This document shows, piece after piece, positions 1 to 11,587 of a stretch of DNA of 64,000 nt (position 1 is its first letter; each line of letters starts with the position of its first letter). Origin of the DNA: Lanius collurio (Eukaryota > Chordata > Aves > Passeriformes > Laniidae); assembly GCA_020086605.1 (NCBI GenBank), contig JACBWW010000004.1:15412932-15476931 (forward strand), given 5' to 3'. A program made the position numbers and the translations under genes. Under the pieces are notes generated by a model. That model was not told the DNA's origin. It searched no databases and saw nothing but the letters and a program-made list of their open reading frames with translations.

Positions 1-890
1 ATGTAGTGTTTTTTGTTGTGTTGTTCTCTTCATTCCCTTAATGCTGGTGCTGTTTACATTGCCCATTTGCCAGGTTCTCAACATCCTCCTTGAGATTACT
101 ATCTCAACAATAACAATTTCTGCTGTCAAAACCTGTATTTGTTTCCAAGTGGATCTTTGAACTATTTGTAGAAGAAGTCAGAAAATACTTTGTAGCTTTT
201 GCTTTCATTTCTTTTTTTGTTTTTTTTTTTTATGGTCATCAATTTGCTGACTATTTCATTACACATTTTTAATGTTATGTTTTTAGGAAAACTTCCAGTT
301 TTATGAAATTCAGGGCACTTCAATTTTTTAGTCATCTTGTTTCCAGAATAATTCAAATATATCATCTTGCAAAACACAGAAACCCCACAGGTTTTACCAA
401 TTACAGTTCTACCAATGCATGTCATCTTTAACAATTCTATGAATAAAGTATTTACCAAAGGTGACTTCAAATATTTAGTCTTTGTTAATTTTGAGTTTGA
501 AAGTGTGTTTCAAATCCAGGGACAATGTTTTTGAAACTTTGTTAAAACTTGTCTTCCATTTTTTTACTTTTAACACAGTAAAAATTTGCTTTTGTGATTT
601 TCGTTTTGGATAGTGTAAATGACTTTGTATCTTCATATGATACAGAATATTGTGCAAAAATTATAGACTGTAAGTAAAACTCTGTAATTTAAATAAGTAT
701 TACAGGGATTTAGTACAAATGAAGGTTTGCTTTAAATTTTGGATGAATAAAAATACTGTATAAATTATATCGCATTTTAAATAGATGTTTATAGGGATTA
801 ATTTTAATGGCAAAATTAAATGTTAAAATACACTTTTATATTATGGTGCATATATTGCTCTTCTTTCTTCATCATCCTCTGAAATGAAAG
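1..890 (+). other. CEP128: CEP128 intron, 3' part
   Basis: Intronic sequence upstream of the first exon seen. It is AT-rich with a T-run near 216-231. A pyrimidine-rich stretch (about 855-880) precedes the acceptor AG at 889-890. Short minus-strand open frames here have no recognisable content and sit in low-complexity AT-rich DNA. I see no repeat element. Confidence 0.8.
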
Positions 891-965
891 CTTGAGCAGG
901 AACTGGAGCAGTCCCGTAAAAAGTTGAGTGAATCTGAAGGCAGTAGAGAAGCTCTTTTGCATCAG
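891..965 (+). CDS. CEP128: CEP128 coding exon (window exon 1)
   Basis: This 75-nt exon encodes 25 residues (window residues 1-25), phase 0 at both ends. The acceptor is GAAATGAAAG after a CT-rich tract; the donor is CAG|GTAATT. The peptide begins LEQELEQSRKKLSES and ends REALLHQ, an acidic/basic alternating coiled-coil segment; the GSREALLHQ ending matches human CEP128 as remembered, and the next exon continues with the expected (I/V)E(D/E)LR. No other AG nearby gives a better start in this frame, though an acceptor at 895-896 (two codons shorter) cannot be excluded. Confidence 0.9.
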
Positions 966-2170
966 GTAATTGCTTTGGTATGGTAAAAATCCTAAAGTTT
1001 TCATATTAGATTGTGTCTGAGGTCTTTCTGTTTACTATTACTATCTCATAATCTGATAACATTGTTTTATAAAGATAAAAATGAGGTATAGGAAGACAGG
1101 TTTAAGTGTCTAAAATATGTGGACTAAACTCATTATACTTTTTTTGCTTTGCAAACTTTTATGTGTATATGTTCATATATATTAATTACAGTAGTGGTAA
1201 TAATGGTATGTTTTCAGTACATAAACACATTATGTGAAATTCCTTTCATAGTATGCTTTAGAGCAACTTCTGTATTAGTAATCATTGTTCTGCAAAGTGT
1301 GTGCTATAATTGGTGAAATCAGATAAATCAATGACCTAGACGTATTTGCTATAGTGTAACCTGGAATAAAAACAAATAAATACCTGAAAAACTATCTAAA
1401 GTGTGCTTTAAACAACAGCTATTGATGCATATATGATTAAACTTAACATTTGTAGGAATTTGGATTATTGCTTTAGAAAAAATGTCCTTTCTCCTGAACA
1501 TCCTTCTTTCAGAGGAGCTGGATAAAAAGACTGAAATAAGTAGGGAAGCGGGGGCAATTGGCATTCTCATCTTTTAGCATTAGTTGTTTGACTTGTGTGT
1601 CTAGCAGAAGTTCAAGTTAGCTATATTACTGTTTTGAATTTACATCACTGTGCATGGAATAGAGGGTAATATGAATTAGAGGTATTTTTCTTCAATTCAA
1701 CTTTAGCATGCTGGATTTTCTTTATTTTTCTGCACGTTGTCGTCTTTGTAAGTGCTATACTATATATGGTAGAAAGGAAAAATGTGAAAATCCCCAATGT
1801 TTCTTATGAATAAACACATTGTATTTTTAAGGAGCATAATTTAAATAAAACATATTGTTTATTAAATTTATATAGACATTTTCACTAGCTATGTGAAAAG
1901 ACAATTGCAGCATATGATTTTTGGTCTAGAGAAATTAATGCTCATCTGTGGTCAACATAAATTTAAATATTTCCTTTAATTTTGAATAATCACGTTGTGG
2001 CCTGTAATTAGGAAGTAGTTTGTCTTTGTGTTTATATCTGCAGTATTCACAAGATTGATTTATAAATATTTTGTGTGTGTACTATTTTTTTTAGCGTTTA
2101 ATAAAAGTATGGTATTTACTTTTTTGTTCTGTTTTTCGTTAAACATTTGATGCTTGTGCATATATTTTAG
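966..2170 (+). other. CEP128: CEP128 intron (1.2 kb)
   Basis: GT donor GTAATT, acceptor TATATTTTAG. AT-rich intron with no repeat family I can recognise. A 73-codon minus-strand open frame at 1349-1570 has no family features and is probably chance. Confidence 0.85.
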
Positions 2171-2303
2171 ATTGAGGATCTTCGTTCCCAGCTTTTGAGA
2201 GCAGAAGAAGACCGTGTAGAATTGCAACATCAACTTTCATGTGCTGCTGTGCATCGCCAGAGTTACCAGGATGTACCAGATGATGACAGGAGAATTAGAG
2301 CAG
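2171..2303 (+). CDS. CEP128: CEP128 coding exon (window exon 2)
   Basis: A 133-nt exon (44 codons plus one base; phase 0 in, phase 1 out). Acceptor TATATTTTAG|ATT, donor GCAG|GTACAA. It encodes IEDLRSQLLRAEEDRVELQ and then a less helical stretch with SYQDVPDDDRRIRA. The aspartate-rich, proline-containing part (about window residues 58-64) probably breaks the coiled coil; the human protein has a similar polar break around its YQDEQGED as I recall. The final G joins TA of the next exon to make Val (window residue 70). Confidence 0.93.
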
Positions 2304-4009
2304 GTACAACTAACATTTTGCTCTAAGGGTCTGCAAACCAGTTAGTAGGCATGGACATTATCTTAGATTCACAGTCTAATTCTTCTATTGTTTCAACAAA
2401 AACAGCCACTTAATTCGTCAGATTTAAGTTAATAAGTATTGGCACCTGTATATTAACAGACAAGTAGCAATGACAGTTAATTTAGGATAAAATGTTTTGA
2501 TTTGCATGGTTAAAACAAAAAAGACAATTTCAGCAAACTGGATACTGTTTTTACAGAAGAAAAACATTTGTATTATTTTTAATTAATAATTTTCCAGAAA
2601 ACTTGCATTTCGGTCCATTTGCAGTTTGAATTTTTCCATCTTGAAAATCATAACAAGAGTCATTGACTAGGTGGTTAATAAGGACTCTCTGGTAGAATTT
2701 CCAAGCAACATGTTCCTGAGTGGTTTAGAAAATGTTTCTGTATGATACAGTCAGAGCTCTGCTTGCCCTGTGTTAGAGTTTTAGAGTCAGAATAGTTTCA
2801 TTTAGAAGACAAATACTTTAAACAACTGCAAGATAAGATTGCATATTAAATTGCCACTTTAGCAAGGTCTTCAATTAATTGTTGGTTATCTGTCTGTATT
2901 TAAACTTTTCAAACATAATCGGAAAGACAGTAGAGAAAGTCTCTTTCTCCTTATTAACATAGAAATATATTACTCAAGAAAATAGAGGAATAGTGACTCC
3001 AAGTCCAGTGTCTATGGGAAGATTTAATTGGCTTGGCTAATGACTTGTTTTTATATTTTCATACTTCAGCTTCTGAATGATCTTGTTTTTTAAAATAGGA
3101 CTCTGTGTTTTACAAATCTCAGAGCACTGGAAATTGGCTGGATTTTTTATGTAGCTTAGCTTCAGAAATGTAATGCAAAGTAATAATTTCCATAGTTTTT
3201 TTCCAGTCATGCTAATGTATCTGCTTAAAAGTTATTTGAAACAATATGCTTTTCATGTCAATAAAAGCATATTTTAATTTTCCTATTAATCTTATAAATC
3301 AAAACAAAATGTAAAAATATGAAGAAAATAAAAATGTATTGGAACTGTTAAGATACAATAGCAAAAGTGGTATAAATGTATGCCCATGGTTCACCTTGCT
3401 GTGTTATTTCTCTTTCTTCAAAGATACATGGGAAGAAGACAAAAGGAGATTTTTTTTCTTTTGCCTCTAATAGTTGTTTATGACTAAAGACCTTTGAATT
3501 TCTGATTGAGAGAATTTATAACTTACTCTTATCAAAACCTTTCATTGTAGTTGCAGGATTCAGACATAAAATTCACAGATAATATGACTTTCAAATTAGG
3601 AAGCATTACTCTGGTGAGATAAAATCTTGGCCTTGAAGCTGGTGGCAAAACTTAATTTACACCAGAACTTCCCATTGTTTCTTCCATTCTATTTCATTTT
3701 ACTCAATTTTTTTTGAGGCTTTGGTTCTTTTGTTATTTTGGGTTTTTTTTTTTTGAAGGGAGCAGGTGTGTGCAGGGGAAAAGTGGAACACCCCTATTAA
3801 ATGACTGAAAAATACTCTTTCATTTAGTAAAATGCTACAAGGTTATGATTCAGGTGTACCATTTTTCACAGGTATTTTGGTCAAAATCAGTAGTTGTAGA
3901 GTAGCCTCGAGTAGAGAAGCAAATTGCCAAAAGTGAAGTGAGATTAAATTAATTTATCACAAGCTGGTATTTCTACTGAGTCTGTTCCTCTGTTCTTGCT
4001 GTTTTGCAG
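2304..4009 (+). other. CEP128: CEP128 intron (1.7 kb)
   Basis: Donor GTACAA, acceptor with a strong pyrimidine tract (TCTGTTCCTCTGTTCTTG) ending TTTTGCAG. Contains a short T-run near 3745. No identifiable transposon or gene. Confidence 0.85.
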
Positions 4010-4170
4010 TAGCTGAAAGATATGAGAGAGAGAAGCAAGATCTAGAGAAACATATTTTGGAACTTAAAGCAAAGCTGAGTCATAATGCTGTAATGTCAGA
4101 GGTAGAAGAACTGAAGAGATGTATAGAGCGTAAGGACAAGGAGAAAGCACAGCTTGTAATGCACATACAG
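4010..4170 (+). CDS. CEP128: CEP128 coding exon (window exon 3), GC donor
   Basis: A 161-nt exon (phase 1 in, phase 0 out), window residues 70-123. It encodes AERYEREKQDLEKHILELKA followed by a second helix with EVEELKRCIERKDKEKAQL. KQDLEK and the RKDKEKA heptads match human CEP128 as recalled. The exon ends in CAG followed by GCAAGT: a GC donor with otherwise perfect consensus. The only nearby GT (4175-4176) would leave the reading frame in the wrong phase for the next exon, so the GC-AG assignment is firm. The length across the junction agrees with the human protein. Confidence 0.95.
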
Positions 4171-7100
4171 GCAAGTTGGTTTTTGTTGCTTTTTGCTAAG
4201 TGGTACTTTTCTGGTTTTTAAATAATTTCTCATATGTTTAACATTAGGTGATAGATTAGGGATTAACCTTTAAAACTACGAGTAACTGTTGTGCTCATTG
4301 TTATTTATTGTGTAAATAACTTTGAAAAGGAATTTGAGTTTGCTGACTTTTTTCTCTCCCATGTAATACCAAAAAAGGTATTTGCTATTGCCCATGCATG
4401 GTTTGGATTCCTTCTCTTTCTCATGTGGAAAGAAAAGTTGATCTGATTTTATCAGCACATACCATTAATAATGGTTTTTGGAACTACTTTTATGAGGTGG
4501 TACTTACTTCCTTATTCCCCATTTCATCATTCATCAGAACTTTAGAAATTGAGATACCTTGTTCTATGAGAGAGTACAGTAGAGTAACAATTGTAGATCA
4601 CAACTTCTCTCTTTTTTGCAATTAGATGCAATATAATAATATAATCATAAGTATTAATAGTCTTCTTTATGGTAAGCACATACGGTTTAGTGTGATTCTC
4701 TATGAAAAGGATAATAGCAGCCTTTTGTACTGGAATTTTACTTAGAAGACTTTGACCACAAAATGAGATCTAAGTAGGTAGTAGCATTCTTATTTAAGAT
4801 GGGAAATTTCTGTATTTTTTGCTCTTGTCTAGATTTGTCATTGGTAGTAGTATGTCTGAACAGTATCAATTTTCTTCTGTCTTCTGTGACTGTCAGGGGA
4901 GAAGAGTTTGTTTGCAAAACCATGTGTATTATTTCAGTAGTCAGGGAGTTAACATTTGGTTTTGCTTGTATTTTGGCATTCTGTAAGCAAGAAATTTAGT
5001 ATTTATTTTCCTAGTGAAGGTACTTACCTTGAAACGATGTTGCATCATGTTGGAAATTCAAACGTAGTTTATTTTTTTGTCTTTTTATAGATTTACAGGA
5101 CTGTACTGTTCAGTTTACTTCTGCTGGTCTTTTACCTTGTCAACTTCTGTGCTGATTTAAATCAAACAGATACATCAAATTACATTTGGGAAAAAAAGCC
5201 ACTCAAAATAAGTCCCTACATGCTTTATGAAATTTGGTCATTGAATAGGTTTAAGAAGACCTGTAGTGTTTCTGTAGTGGATAAGCAGAACTCATTTCCT
5301 GGTGTCCATCAGCATTTGTATTCTAGCTGGTTAATGCAATCCATGACTAATTGAAAACATTATGGTATTTTGTTTGTTGTGCCTGAGAAACTAATTGTTT
5401 TGGTGATATGAATTAATGGGATAAAACCCCCCACAAAAACAATTATTTCAAACTTCTGCTTGTAGAACATGCTTTCTTAAGGGTCAGAATGATTTTGTAA
5501 TACTGATTTCCTGCTCTGAAAATACTCATTCAAGAGTGCTCAGTTGGGGTCATTGTCATTTCTCTGAGTTAGAAATCTTTGACTTCCCTCATTTTCTCAG
5601 CAGAAAATACTTTGTACTTCTTATCTGCTTCCCACTGCCTTTCTCCTACAGGGGCAGTAACAGGAAAATAGCTTGTGTGTTTTTCTTTTAATGAGACATC
5701 AAGGAATGCAAGGATGTGAATTTCTAAACTTGTGTACTAACAAAGCATTTTGTCAAGCCTGTTCTAACAGCTGCTCCTATCAGATAGTCTGATTCCCAGT
5801 TGGAAGTGACCAGTCATGTTTGACTTGAGAATAATTTATCTTTGTTTAGTGGGGAGGATCTAACTGCACTTGCCTCTGATGTACATGTGATACTAGAAAT
5901 TTCTTTTGATTTATTCAAAGGTCATTGTTTGCAACAATATGAGTTGTGTGTGTCATACATTTAGCCCCTGACAGTTGCCATAAAATCACAATGTGATGTC
6001 AAATTGGGAGGATGAAAAAGGCTAAAACATATTCTTAAGCTCATATTTAAAAGTGAGTTCATCTTAAATTAGTTTTTAAATTTAGTATTTATTTTCAGCT
6101 ACTAGAGTTTATGTGAGGGTGCTGCTGTGAGATCTTGCAAATGTATACAACTATCTTAAATACATTGTTCTGCATGAAACCATAAAAATATGGGGCTGTT
6201 ATGGCTAACTATTAAGATTTAAGTGTCATGATTAAGGAATAAACAATGTACACAAATTATAAAAATGCAATACCCTACTTTCTTTGTAAGTGTTTTTAGA
6301 CTCTTATGCCTGTAAACTTGTTTGATGTACTAATTACTCTTCATTTGAATTTGGTGTTAGTAGTCTTATGGTATTGTCCAGTACAGCAAGCAGTCAGTTT
6401 GTTAAAATTTTTCAAATTTTCTGAGGAAAAATTATTGATATGTTTATTTAATATTAAAATTCTTTGGTAATATAAATCTTTCAGTCTTACGAATATTGAT
6501 TCATATTCTCACTAAAATTTACTTTGACTTCTTCTACAAATTATTTGCCAATTATTGGCATTATGAGCCAATTCAGGTATTTGAAAATCAATAGGTAACA
6601 CTTTTCTAAATTCAAAGATATTCTTACAAAATAGGAGAAATCAATACCTTTGCAGACCAGTCTGTATTGCCATGTCAGTGTTCAAATACTGAAATAGTGC
6701 TACGGATGGGTTTACAATGTATAGATACTGTTTGCTTTGATACACTTTCTCTCTAAAATCACATATCAACCTGAGAGGAAAAAAAAGGTAGTTTTGGTGT
6801 GGCTTGTATTTACATATGACATTATCAGTCAGAAAGAGTACCAAGCTTTGGAAAAACATAGAGAAGGCATCACTTCAAGAAACTGATTTTGTGCAACATA
6901 CTTTTTACTGAATCAGTGTGCTTTTTGACTGGTTGAATGTATCTGGTTTTGATTTTTCAATTCACAAAATTTATGCTTGCATAAACAAAATAAATCTTTT
7001 GGGTTAATGATTCTTAGTGTTTAAATGCATTCAGATTGGCAAGAGATGCAGATCAGATAGTGATGAACAAAATATCTGAGGGCTGCATTTGGGAAAAATT

Positions 7101-10100
7101 AATAAGATAATAATTAGGCGCAGTGATTAATTGGTGTGAACATTATCAGTGACAGTGGTATGATTACGTAGCATTATGGTCTGGTGACTGTACTGCTGAG
7201 ATGCAGGGCAGGAAAGAGAGGAGGGAGAAAAACACTTATAGATCTACTTTAGGTGATTATTATCATTAGTGTGGTGGGGTGAAATGTGACTTTCTGTATT
7301 CTTATCAGTATAGAATATTTGCACATAACATTGATATAAGGCATTAGTTGTGTAAGTTCTTGCATTTTAAATGTTCACTTGAGTTTTAAGGAATGTTGCA
7401 CTGAATACACTATGCATTGTGTTTTCCTGGAAGAAATTTGTTGCCCTAGAATGCATTTTGTTTTGCAGTTTGTGGTGGTTTTATTTTTAAATTTGGTGTC
7501 AAAAAGGCAGGGCAAAAGTATGATATGTGCAGTCAAAACTAGGGACTAGAAAGTCCAACTGCAGGAGTTTCTAGAATGGTGTTAGAATCACAGGTTTAGT
7601 GCCTCTAGTGATTAGTTCCCACTTCAGATAAATAAGTTGGCTGTAACTGGGAAATGTTGGCCCCTTTCTCTGCCTCCACTTTCTTACAAAAGCTGAAAGC
7701 TAGATTACATACTGGGATATTGCATCTAGAGAAGACTAGATGTATAACTGTTTTAATTGGGGCAAATGTTGCATCTGTTTTTGAGTTTGTTAATCACTCC
7801 TGTTGTATGTTTTCCCTAGCCAGAGTGTCTCAGTTGAAATGTCTGTGGTGGTGTTACAGTCGAGGGCTGATACAAATTTGTAATCAGTTTTGAAAATAAT
7901 ACTTGCCTTCAAATCTCTGGAGCATTAATATTCTGTACTCCAGGATTTAGTAGCTAGTCTTAATGACAGTTTTCAATTTTTCCAGAAAAGTATTAACCTT
8001 TTATAAAAATCTTCAGATATTAAAGCAAGGAGGAGAATATTTGATATTATGTTCGTGGTGAATGACTTGAGATGTTTATTCTAATACCTTCCCCTTGATT
8101 CTGTCAGCAGTGGAATTGTGAAAATGCAGCAATAAAACTAATTGGATTAGAAAAATTGAGCCCCAGACTTGTGTGTAAAAACTGAGGAGAGACAATGTCC
8201 TGCAGTTTTTTCTATAGTAATTGCAATGCAAATAAGCTAACAAGTGCTGTATATTTTACAGCATATTTTTAACAACAAACTGTTCTGAATATCCTGGGTT
8301 ACTTCTGTCAGGGGAACCTCCATAATGTTGTAATGTATGTCACAAAATATTGTTATAGTTCTGTTGCATCTAGCGATCCTCACTGAGTTCTCTGTGTGAC
8401 TGGCCTTGAGCCACAGAATAAAGATAATGGATGCTTCTTGAAATCTGAAATCTTTAATCTATAAAGGCAGCAGTTGCCATCTGTATAGAATTTTTTTTTT
8501 TGAACCAGAGGTGGTTAGTAATTTTCTACTTGGAAAATAAACTCAAGTGTCCAAGGAATGTAATTTTTTTTTCTTTTTCTTTAATGAGTGCAACCTCCTG
8601 GTTGTGCTTGTCCTTTCTCCTAGATTATCTCACCCTTAACTACAGTAACAAATAGAAAACAGAAAGTTGGATTAATATTAAAACAAACAAAAAACTCCAA
8701 AAACTAACCCTCAAGTACCATACATCTCTATATTCTTGTCTCCTTAAAATCCTTAAAATATTTATGTTCATAATTGCCTAGAAGGGTAGTTCCAAGATAG
8801 GAATGTGAAAATTAGGCTGTATTATGTAAGGTCTAAAGAAAGCATCACTGTGCCAGATTCTCCTATCATGGTGTGAAAGGGCATCCTGCAAGGCTTGGGG
8901 CACAGCTGTATGGGGTGGAACCCCTGTCCATACATGCACAGCCATGGTTGTAACATTGAGCTCCTTGTCCAAACTTCAGTAATACAGAATTGAAGAGGAT
9001 ATCTTCAGACAATGTCTTAACAATTGCTTATTTAGTGTTTTAAATGCCAGTAGTGCAAGCTCTTATAGATCTTTCAGGATTTTGACAACTGCATCCCTGT
9101 TAACACAGAGATACATACACAGAGATCATACATCAGCTAGGAATTCAACAGTACAGATCAGTACATTTGGGACTCCTGTTACGATATAGATACAGAGTGT
9201 TCAGATACTTTCTCTATCCTCTTGCTTTACAGGATTGGCTGTATGAAATGCTGACTTGCTATGATGCTGTTTTCCACTTGATTTCACCTGTTGGGCCTGT
9301 GTTGGCTTAACTTTTCTAAGCAAGGTGCAAACTTTGCTGTAAAAAGAAAACATTAAAAATCACATTTATATTGGTATATCCATGTCAAAATCCAGTTTTC
9401 CTCCTCATGCTAATAGTTTGTGTTGCTAAATTTGTTGCGCTTCAAGGTAAATATCTAAAACAAATGTTCCTCTTTTTTATTATACTGTAAATCAGTAAAT
9501 TGGAGGTTGATTTACTTCTACACAATAAGATGAATGTTTACAGTTAATTGAATATTGTTTTCTGTGTTTAGGCTTAGGCTCATATTTCATTAAAATGTTT
9601 GTGATGGCTGTAGTTCTGTTAATGAAGTGTGTACTCTGGGGAAATTATATATAAGCAACTATTTTTTAATGAGGCAGAGTTGAGTACTACATCAATTTAG
9701 TCTGACATCCTCTATGGTGTCTCCAGAAAGACATGAAATGGGAAGTGATAATAGCATGTGTAATCACATGACTGAAGAAATGATGACCCATTTTAGAAAA
9801 CTGTGGAATGGTAAATGTAATATCTGACTGTATTTTATTAGGCTGTTTTTAACTTCTGCTATACTCAATTTAAATATTTATCTTTAAAGAAGTATTATAA
9901 TCTGCTACCATTAGAAATTAAGCTTGTTTTGATTAAAATTTTGGTAGTTGTATCCTGTGAGCTTGTTTTGATTATCTTCTCAGCACAGCAAATATTATCC
10001 TGAAGAGATTGATAGAATTTACTGCCTTCTGGGAGATGTTGGCCTGGTTTGGAAGGGAAAAAAAAACTAAACTAACAAACTGACAAGGAGTGAGCCCTTA

Positions 10101-11236
10101 CCAACAAACCCAAGTCTCCCTCCTTCCCCCAACCTTGTGGAAGCATCTTTGTCTAAATAGTCATTCTATATCCATCTGTAAAGTTGCCAGTTCTTTCATA
10201 GGTAAAATACTTTTCCCTTGTCCATTCTGAATTGCAGGCTGTTTATTTCATACTGCATTCTGCGACTGGCAATTTTTTCAGTCATTCTGAAATCTAATCT
10301 TCTCTAAAGTATTTCAATCCCCTGAGGCTTGATAATACGTTTGACTGACAATAGGTCAAGTCTATCAAATTCATCTTTTGTTAATGAAAAGACCAAACAG
10401 TATGAAAACAGTCTAAATAGGCCCAAAATGCAGAATACTAATGTGAATTTTTGTGTGATGATCTTAGTAAAATACGATTTTGCTAGTGTATCTTCAAAAA
10501 CGGATTTCTGAGCATGTCCTTTCAGGAGGTGTATGGACACTATTTTTCCTGAGTTGCTTATGAGACTGTTCAGAGAAATACAATTTGAGAAATGCAGCAC
10601 TTTTATTTTTAAAAGGTGCATTTTCAATTTAATTCATTATTGAAAGATTATATATGCCTGCTACATTTTCAAGTATTTTCGCACTTTGGTCTAGAAACAT
10701 TTACCAAGCTGCTGTATTCTCTTTGTATCCAGTGCTATCAAATACACCTTTATTTAGCATATTGCTTTCATAAATGCAACCAGCATAAAACCTGGGTAAC
10801 AATGAGCTCATATACTATAAATTACTGTGGTTGTGGTGAATGCTGTTGTTTCTTTTCCAATTCTCATTTTCCTCTCATCTGTTTACATTAATCTCCTTAC
10901 ATCTTACTATTTGGTTTTATTTCTTTGTGTAGAGTATAATATATGGCCAGTGACTGATTTCAAACATATAATAAAGAAAAATAACGAAAACAACCAGACG
11001 AGGAACAATAGCAGAAAGCTGAGTAGTATGTATTTTATGTCTTGCATTGAAATTCTCTACTGCTGCAGAGGCAGAGATTCTCTGGGCTAACAGGGCTTTC
11101 CTTGATAGTCAAGCAGATTTTTTGCACTGTTCATATTTTAGATAGAAATGTGATTTAATGTTGCTATATGTTGTTTGATAAGGTTTCATATTGCGTATCT
11201 TTAGAATATGTTCATATTTTGCTGTGATGATTCCAG
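4171..11236 (+). other. CEP128: CEP128 intron (7.1 kb, GC-AG type)
   Basis: Begins with GCAAGT and ends TGATGATTCCAG. Apart from T-rich and A-rich patches (for example 8490-8502 and 8563-8582), I see no confidently assignable repeat. Open frames at 4398-4625, 4799-4999, 7654-7893, 10304-10627 (minus strand), 10616-10891 and 10827-11090 resemble no family and have no splice context or codon pattern like the flanking exons; I treat them as chance. Confidence 0.85.
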
Positions 11237-11587
11237 GTGTTAACAGCTGACCTGGAAAACAGGGAGAAGCAGCAGGAAAAAATGCTGGACCAGCTAAAGG
11301 AGATACAGAATTGCTACAAGGCTTGTGAGAATGGACGTAGACAAACTGAGCTCCAGTCTGCTGAGTTAGCTCAACAGGTTGAAGAGAGTACCAAGGAAGC
11401 AGAACGGTATCTCACTGAATTCAAGCATTCAGAAGCACTCAGGCTGGAGACTGAGAAAAAAAGAGAAGACTTGAAGATGAGAGCACAGGAAACCATCCGC
11501 CAGTGGAAACTGAAGTGTAAGAAACTGGATCGTGAGATAGAAAAACAAAATCAAACTATCAGTGAACTGATGGACAAGAATAGTCAG
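11237..11587 (+). CDS. CEP128: CEP128 coding exon (window exon 4)
   Basis: A 351-nt exon, phase 0 at both ends, window residues 124-240. Acceptor GATTCCAG|GTG, donor CAG|GTAAGA. It encodes a long uninterrupted coiled coil: VLTADLENREKQQ, MLDQLKEIQN, a KEAERYLTEF heptad block and TIRQWKLKCKKLDREIEK. The spacing of MLDQLKEIQN, AERYL and RQWKLK is as in human CEP128, which makes this one of the most diagnostic exons. The open frame runs on into the intron for about 50 codons, but the consensus donor and the next exon's phase fix the end. Confidence 0.97.

Noticed and set aside
10304..10627. 107-codon minus-strand open frame in the 7-kb intron
   Set aside because: No recognisable domain or composition bias, several overlapping plus-strand frames of similar size and no promoter, splice or polyadenylation context.
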